Shown: positions 25,564 through 28,666 of the stretch, in pieces
Numbering within the stretch: the stretch's first letter is position 1
Layout: every line of letters begins with the position of its first letter
NCBI RefSeq assembly: GCF_900547205.1
Contig: NZ_URFY01000057.1
Coordinates: 1 to 28,666 of the forward strand
DNA length: 28,666 nt
Source: an uncultured Bacteroides sp.
GTDB taxonomy: Bacteria; Bacteroidota; Bacteroidia; Bacteroidales; Bacteroidaceae
Reading direction: 5' to 3'
The notes under the pieces: generated by a model
Databases searched by the model: none
What the model was told of the DNA's origin: nothing
What the model saw: the letters and a program-made list of their open reading frames with translations, nothing else
Program-made: the position numbers and the translations under genes

Positions 25564-25651
25564 GATTCACTCGGGTGATTCAAGCGAACCACTTAGGTGA
25601 TTTAATTGAATGACTCTAGTGATTCACTTGAATCACCCGGGTAAGTCAGTG
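25564..25651. repeat. Four tandem 22 bp iterons (putative operator)
   Basis: Units begin at 25564, 25586, 25608 and 25630, each 22 nt and following a pattern close to GAttCACtcgGGTGATTcaat. The core is an imperfect dyad (TCAC...GTGA). The array lies in the predicted 5' leader of the HU-like gene, a position suited to autoregulation. Confidence 0.7.
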
Positions 25652-25705
25652 CTATATCTGTATAATTTGCACGATAAGTAGTAACTAAATAACCGATATC
25701 AACGT

Positions 25706-26344
25706 ATGTCTATAGTTTATGACTGGTACGAGAATCCGACAGAGGCGGACGACTCGGAAGAAAAAGGATTGCATCCCCGCATTTTTTTGAATGGCAAGGT
25801 GGGGACGGAAAAGTTGTGTTATATGATTCACGGGCGCAGTTCGCTTTCCGTGGGCGATGCGAAGAATGCGATAACCATGCTGGCGCAGATTTGCAGTGAG
25901 GAGTTGCGCGAAGGGCGCGAGGTGCATATCGAGGGGCTGGGCTATTTTGCCCCAATCTTGAAGAGCACGGAGAAAGTGACCCGCAACACTCCGAACAAAT
26001 CGTCGAAGATACAATTGAAAACGATTGGCTTCCGCCCGGATGTTCAGCTGAAAAGCGAGCTTGTGGGCGTTAAAGCAAGTCGCACTAAGTATAGCCGTCA
26101 CTCCGAACAGCTCTCGGAAGTGGAGATTGATATGCGGCTAAAGGAGTATTTCGCCGAGCATGATGTGATGCTCCGTTATGACTTTCAGGAAGCGTGCATA
26201 ATGACGCGCTCTACCGCCAATCGGCATCTCCGTCGGCTACAGGAGGAAGGGAAGCTTAGGAATGTGGGCAGACGAACTCAGCCGATATATGCACCTGTGG
26301 CCGGTTACTACGGGGTGTCGCACGAGGATGAAGTGCGGAGATAG
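25706..26344 (+). CDS. HU-like DNA-binding protein fused to a C-terminal HTH
   Basis: This 212 aa protein resembles the Bacteroidetes HU-HIG type. It has an HU-like DNA-bending domain at about 20-125 (GTEKLCYMIHGRSSLSVGDAK, REVHIEGLGYFAPIL, IGFRPDVQLKSEL) and a C-terminal winged helix-turn-helix at about 140-200 (MLRYDFQEACIMTRSTANRH, LRRLQEEGKLRNVG). The fused HTH could give sequence specificity, and the four iterons in its own leader are the obvious candidate sites. It is divergent from the VirE-like gene, a pairing seen often in Bacteroides. Start ATG fits the HU length. Confidence 0.85.
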   Translation: MSIVYDWYENPTEADDSEEKGLHPRIFLNGKVGTEKLCYMIHGRSSLSVGDAKNAITMLAQICSEELREGREVHIEGLGYFAPILKSTEKVTRNTPNKSSKIQLKTIGFRPDVQLKSELVGVKASRTKYSRHSEQLSEVEIDMRLKEYFAEHDVMLRYDFQEACIMTRSTANRHLRRLQEEGKLRNVGRRTQPIYAPVAGYYGVSHEDEVRR

Positions 26345-26366
26345 GCGGTCGGGATTCAGGAAAATG

Positions 26367-26424
26367 GCGGGTGAAAGCGATGAAGACCGGGAAACGGGGA
26401 GTTTTTCGGGTCGCTTTCACCCGC
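26367..26424 (+). terminator. Hairpin after the HU-like gene
   Basis: gcgggtgaaagcga (26367-26380) pairs perfectly with tcgctttcacccgc (26411-26424), and the 30 nt loop contains a further ccggg/cccg-type pairing option. It starts 22 nt after the HU stop codon. No long T tract follows, so it may instead stabilise the RNA end. Confidence 0.55.
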
Positions 26425-26458
26425 TTTCCCGTTGTGGGAGCGGGTTGTGGGAGGAAGG

Positions 26459-26477
26459 TGAAAGGGGTGAAGAGGGG
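26459..26477. repeat. Right inverted repeat bracketing the VirE-HU module
   Basis: tgaaaggggtgaagagggg is the reverse complement of 23991-24009. It lies downstream of the HU-like gene and its terminator. Confidence 0.5.
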
Positions 26478-26567
26478 GTTGAATTAGATGGAAAGTAAGC
26501 CGTAGATTAAAATTGAAAGGGGGTAAACTTTGTGGTTGCATAATGTCTTGATTATAAAAGAAAACAT

Positions 26568-26575
26568 TATATTTG
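26568..26575 (+). promoter_or_regulatory. -7 promoter element of the small-gene operon
   Basis: TATATTTG is a perfect TAnnTTTG match, about 80 nt before the start of the 101 aa gene. The -33 element is weak. Confidence 0.45.
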
Positions 26576-26654
26576 CATACCTAATTAATCCAATATGAAA
26601 TATCAAAACTACATCATTATTCATTAAAACAAAAATAAGAAAGGAATATCCTAT

Positions 26655-26960
26655 ATGCTTGGAATGGAAATATCAGTGAATAATATGGAACCGGTAATTG
26701 CAGCTTCGGATAATTTGGTATTCCTAAGCTTGACATACGGTTATTCTTCCTCTGACCAGATTGCAGTATTGGGGAGCGATTTGTTACATTATTTTACCCG
26801 TCTTAAAGGGATACCGGAAAAAGGAGATAAGGTAAAGATAAGAATTATTGAGAGTGATGATGTTTCTCCTATTATAGCAACTAGCTGCCGAGATAAGGAT
26901 GAAATAATAAGAAGGTATGAAGAGCTCAAAGCAGAGTTACAAAAGAAGGGGCTTATATAA
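26655..26960 (+). CDS. Small protein of unknown function
   Basis: This 101 aa cytosolic protein has no signal peptide and no recognised family. It appears beta-rich at the start (EPVIAASDNLVFLSLTYGY), has GDKVKIRIIESDD in the middle, and ends in a charged helix (RRYEELKAELQKKGLI). The following broken gene encodes a protein of similar layout (GDEIEIEFAELDE, then DTYFRLKKILEKEHLI), so the two are probably tandem paralogues. A purine-rich AAGAAAGGAA precedes the start; Met4 is an alternative start. Confidence 0.6.
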   Translation: MLGMEISVNNMEPVIAASDNLVFLSLTYGYSSSDQIAVLGSDLLHYFTRLKGIPEKGDKVKIRIIESDDVSPIIATSCRDKDEIIRRYEELKAELQKKGLI

Positions 26961-26963
26961 TAT

Positions 26964-27331
26964 ATGAAAGGACTTATTATAAAATGTGGAGATAAGTGGC
27001 AATTCCCGATAATGGAGTGAATGTCATGGTTAACATAACGCATTATGATGGCGCTTCTTGGAGTATCGGCGGAGTAAAAATGCCCGAAGAAACTCATATC
27101 TCATGAAACAGCGGGATGCTTGAAGTAGGAGATGAAATAGAAATTGAATTTGCGGAATTGGATGAATCGGATGAAATCACTCCTCCTATGAATGAAGTAA
27201 GTCATGAAGCTATTTTAGAAAAAGCATGGTCGCCTATTGATGAGAAGAATATTTTGTGGGATCGCCAACTTGATACTTACTTTCGGTTGAAGAAAATATT
27301 GGAAAAGGAGCATTTGATTGAAAAGGAGTAA
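26964..27331 (+). pseudogene. Broken paralogue of the preceding small gene
   Basis: The ATG at 26964 opens 3 nt after the upstream stop and encodes MKGLIIKCGDKW before shifting frame near 26995. The continuing frame reads VAIPDNGVNVMVNITHYDG...THIS, then meets an in-frame TGA at 27104-27106, and resumes as NSGMLEVGDEIEIEF to a stop at 27331. One missing base and one TGG-to-TGA change would explain it. The surviving 71-codon frame from ATG 27116 covers only the C-terminal half and may or may not be translated. Sequencing error is an alternative. Confidence 0.72.
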
Positions 27332-27390
27332 TTACCAAAATGGGGACAGGTTTGTCCGCTCGCATTGTTACAATGAATAAAAAGTAAACT

Positions 27391-28578
27391 ATGAAAAACA
27401 AGTTAATGATTTTGTGTCTCTTGAGCTTAGTTGCCATTTACTCCTCAGCTCAGGAGAAATATTCAATTAAAGGCATTGCCAACAAAGAATTGAATGGAAA
27501 GCAACTGTATTTATGTCTGCTTGAAGATGGGGTGAAAGCTAACGAAGTTATTTTGGATAGCGTGACAGTGAAAAAAGGAAAGTTCTCTTTCTCTGGTGCG
27601 ACTCAGATACCACGTCTCTCTATAATAAAAGATATGGATGGAGAATTTTATCCATGCATCTTGGAGAAAGGTAAAATCTCAATGAATATTGAAAAGGATG
27701 AAAGAAGCGGGACTCCTTTAAATGATACCTTAAATATAGCTATCAGTCGAATGAAACCTACAATGGATAGTTTGATGCAAATGGAAAAAGAGATGAAATC
27801 AATGATTCAAGGATTAAAAGACGGAGGACCTGAAAAAATAAAGAATGACACTGCCTTCAACACTAAATTTATGGAATTTGGGAAAAAGGCAAGTCTTCAG
27901 ATTGAGTCTTTAGTGAAGTATGTAAATGATTATAAGAATAGCCTTGTGGGAGTCTATCTTTTTACTTGGAGTAGTGGAATGTATTCCATGGAAAATATTG
28001 AAGTCATGATGAAGGAAGCTTCACCCATATTCTCAGAAAACGCTTTAGTGAAAGACGCTATTGAAAAGAAGAAACTTATTCAACAGCGTGTAGAGGAAAA
28101 GATGAAAAGGAATATGTCTAAAGAACAACTGGAGGCTCGAAATAAAAGGCGGGAAATGGAAGCTAAAATCAAGATAGGTCAACACTTCCCGGATGCTAAA
28201 TTAAAGAATGATGCCGGCAACACTGTGCTTTTATCCGACTATATTGGTAAGGGTAAATACGTACTAATTGACTTCTGGGCCTCATGGTGCGGACCTTGCC
28301 GGAACGAAATGCCGAATGTAAAAGCTGCATATCAAAAATATGCCGATAAAGGATTTGAGGTCGTCAGCATATCGACAGACAAAAAACTGAAAGACTGGAG
28401 GACTGCTATCTCCGAACTCGAAATGACTTGGACGCAATTGCTGGATGTTGATGCTGCCGAAACATACGGCGTATTCGCTATACCGACTACTTATCTTGTA
28501 GATCCAGATGGAACTATCGTGGAAAGAAACTTAAGAGGTGCGAAATTGGAGGAAGTATTATCCAAATTATTTAAATAA
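27391..28578 (+). CDS. TlpA-like thioredoxin with N-terminal DUF4369
   Basis: Predicted periplasmic thiol-disulfide oxidoreductase, 395 aa. A signal peptide ends near residue 20 (AIYSSAQ). A DUF4369 domain (YSIKGIANKELNGKQLYLCL, about 24-115) is followed by a helical linker rich in Met/Lys/Glu (about 120-265), then an AhpC/TSA-type thioredoxin domain (about 268-395) with FWASWCGPCRNEMP (Cys300, Cys303) and the cis-Pro motif FAIPTTYLVD. This architecture is frequent in Bacteroides. It starts 59 nt after the broken small gene; no clear promoter of its own was seen. The substrate is unknown. Confidence 0.9.
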   Translation: MKNKLMILCLLSLVAIYSSAQEKYSIKGIANKELNGKQLYLCLLEDGVKANEVILDSVTVKKGKFSFSGATQIPRLSIIKDMDGEFYPCILEKGKISMNIEKDERSGTPLNDTLNIAISRMKPTMDSLMQMEKEMKSMIQGLKDGGPEKIKNDTAFNTKFMEFGKKASLQIESLVKYVNDYKNSLVGVYLFTWSSGMYSMENIEVMMKEASPIFSENALVKDAIEKKKLIQQRVEEKMKRNMSKEQLEARNKRREMEAKIKIGQHFPDAKLKNDAGNTVLLSDYIGKGKYVLIDFWASWCGPCRNEMPNVKAAYQKYADKGFEVVSISTDKKLKDWRTAISELEMTWTQLLDVDAAETYGVFAIPTTYLVDPDGTIVERNLRGAKLEEVLSKLFK

Positions 28579-28666
28579 CGTGAGTTCGATATAAGATTAA
28601 AATTATTTTTCTGATTATTAGGAACATAGCGATAAAAGTATTAAATTTATAGTGCTGAATTATAAC

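Larger units (their letters stand above)
25376..25705. other. Divergent regulatory region between VirE-like and HU-like genes
   Basis: This 330 bp region has no gene. It holds a promoter towards the HU gene (25518-25547) and four 22 bp iterons (25564-25651). The part near the VirE-like start is AT-rich, with no clear -7 match on the minus strand. Confidence 0.6.
26345..26654. other. Spacer with terminator and promoter
   Basis: No gene is seen in these 310 bp. They hold a strong hairpin (26367-26424) ending the HU transcript, the right inverted repeat (26459-26477), and a promoter for the next genes (26568-26575). Confidence 0.6.

Noticed and set aside
25564..25651. CRISPR array
   Set aside because: The units are contiguous 22-mers without spacers and no cas genes are present.
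27104..27106. TGA as selenocysteine or recoded codon
   Set aside because: The same gene also has a frameshift about 110 bp upstream, no downstream SECIS-like hairpin was evident, and Trp fits the position; simple decay explains both.
28579..28666. Further gene at the right edge
   Set aside because: The 88 bp after the last stop are AT-rich, without an ORF or a clear terminator.

Overview
The window looks like a chromosomal segment of a gut Bacteroides. Supporting signs are many SPI/SPII-exported glycoside hydrolases with the C-terminal lipobox Cys, Bacteroidetes -7 promoter elements (TAnnTTTG) ahead of several genes, weak Shine-Dalgarno sequences, 6-bladed beta-propeller lipoproteins, a VirE-like NTPase beside an HU-like protein, and a DUF4369/TlpA-type thioredoxin. 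No SusC/SusD pair, rRNA, tRNA, CRISPR array or transposase was seen.

Region 1 (1-755) has no gene. It carries two full copies and one partial copy of a ~120 bp palindromic intergenic repeat (offset 540 bp) and a GC-rich hairpin. Region 2 (756-11847) is a carbohydrate-use block: a GH43-like lipoprotein on the minus strand, then on the plus strand a GH43, a GH76 endo-alpha-1,6-mannanase, a glutaminase-A-like/DUF4965 lipoprotein, a GH92 alpha-mannosidase, a GH125 exo-alpha-1,6-mannosidase and an aldose 1-epimerase lipoprotein. From GH76 on they form a tight operon. Together they fit depolymerisation of an alpha-1,6-mannan backbone, removal of alpha-mannose branches and pentose (arabinose/xylose) decorations, and epimerisation of released sugars. 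A bidirectional hairpin separates this from a convergent acyltransferase-3 gene and a Crp-family regulator, each with its own promoter.

Region 3 (13943-23851, minus strand, AT-rich) is the most unusual part. One operon, read from 20903 down to 13943, encodes a TMTC-like O-mannosyltransferase without TPRs, a small exported Cys- and Ser/Thr-rich NVEALA-like peptide translationally coupled to it, a beta-propeller lipoprotein, a membrane-anchored CxxC thioredoxin-like protein, a small secreted protein, a second GT-C-type membrane glycosyltransferase, a DPM1-like polyprenyl-phosphate sugar synthase and a signal peptidase I. Upstream is a diverged duplicate cassette (peptide 2 and propeller 2) and a LuxR-type coiled-coil regulator. 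A ~307 bp direct repeat (20791-21097 and 23094-23400) carries the operon promoter and the gene ends on both sides, and shows that the cassette arose by tandem duplication; the second glycosyltransferase copy and one regulator copy decayed to remnants. My reading is a dedicated export, glycosylation, disulfide and processing pathway for a secreted peptide whose leader is conserved and whose core diverges.

Region 4 (23991-26477, visibly more GC-rich) is a VirE-like NTPase gene divergent from an HU-HTH gene. Four 22 bp iterons lie between the HU promoter and its start codon, and a 19 bp inverted repeat brackets the module. Region 5 (26568-28666) has a small unknown protein gene, a related neighbour broken by a frameshift and a TGA, and a TlpA-like thioredoxin gene.
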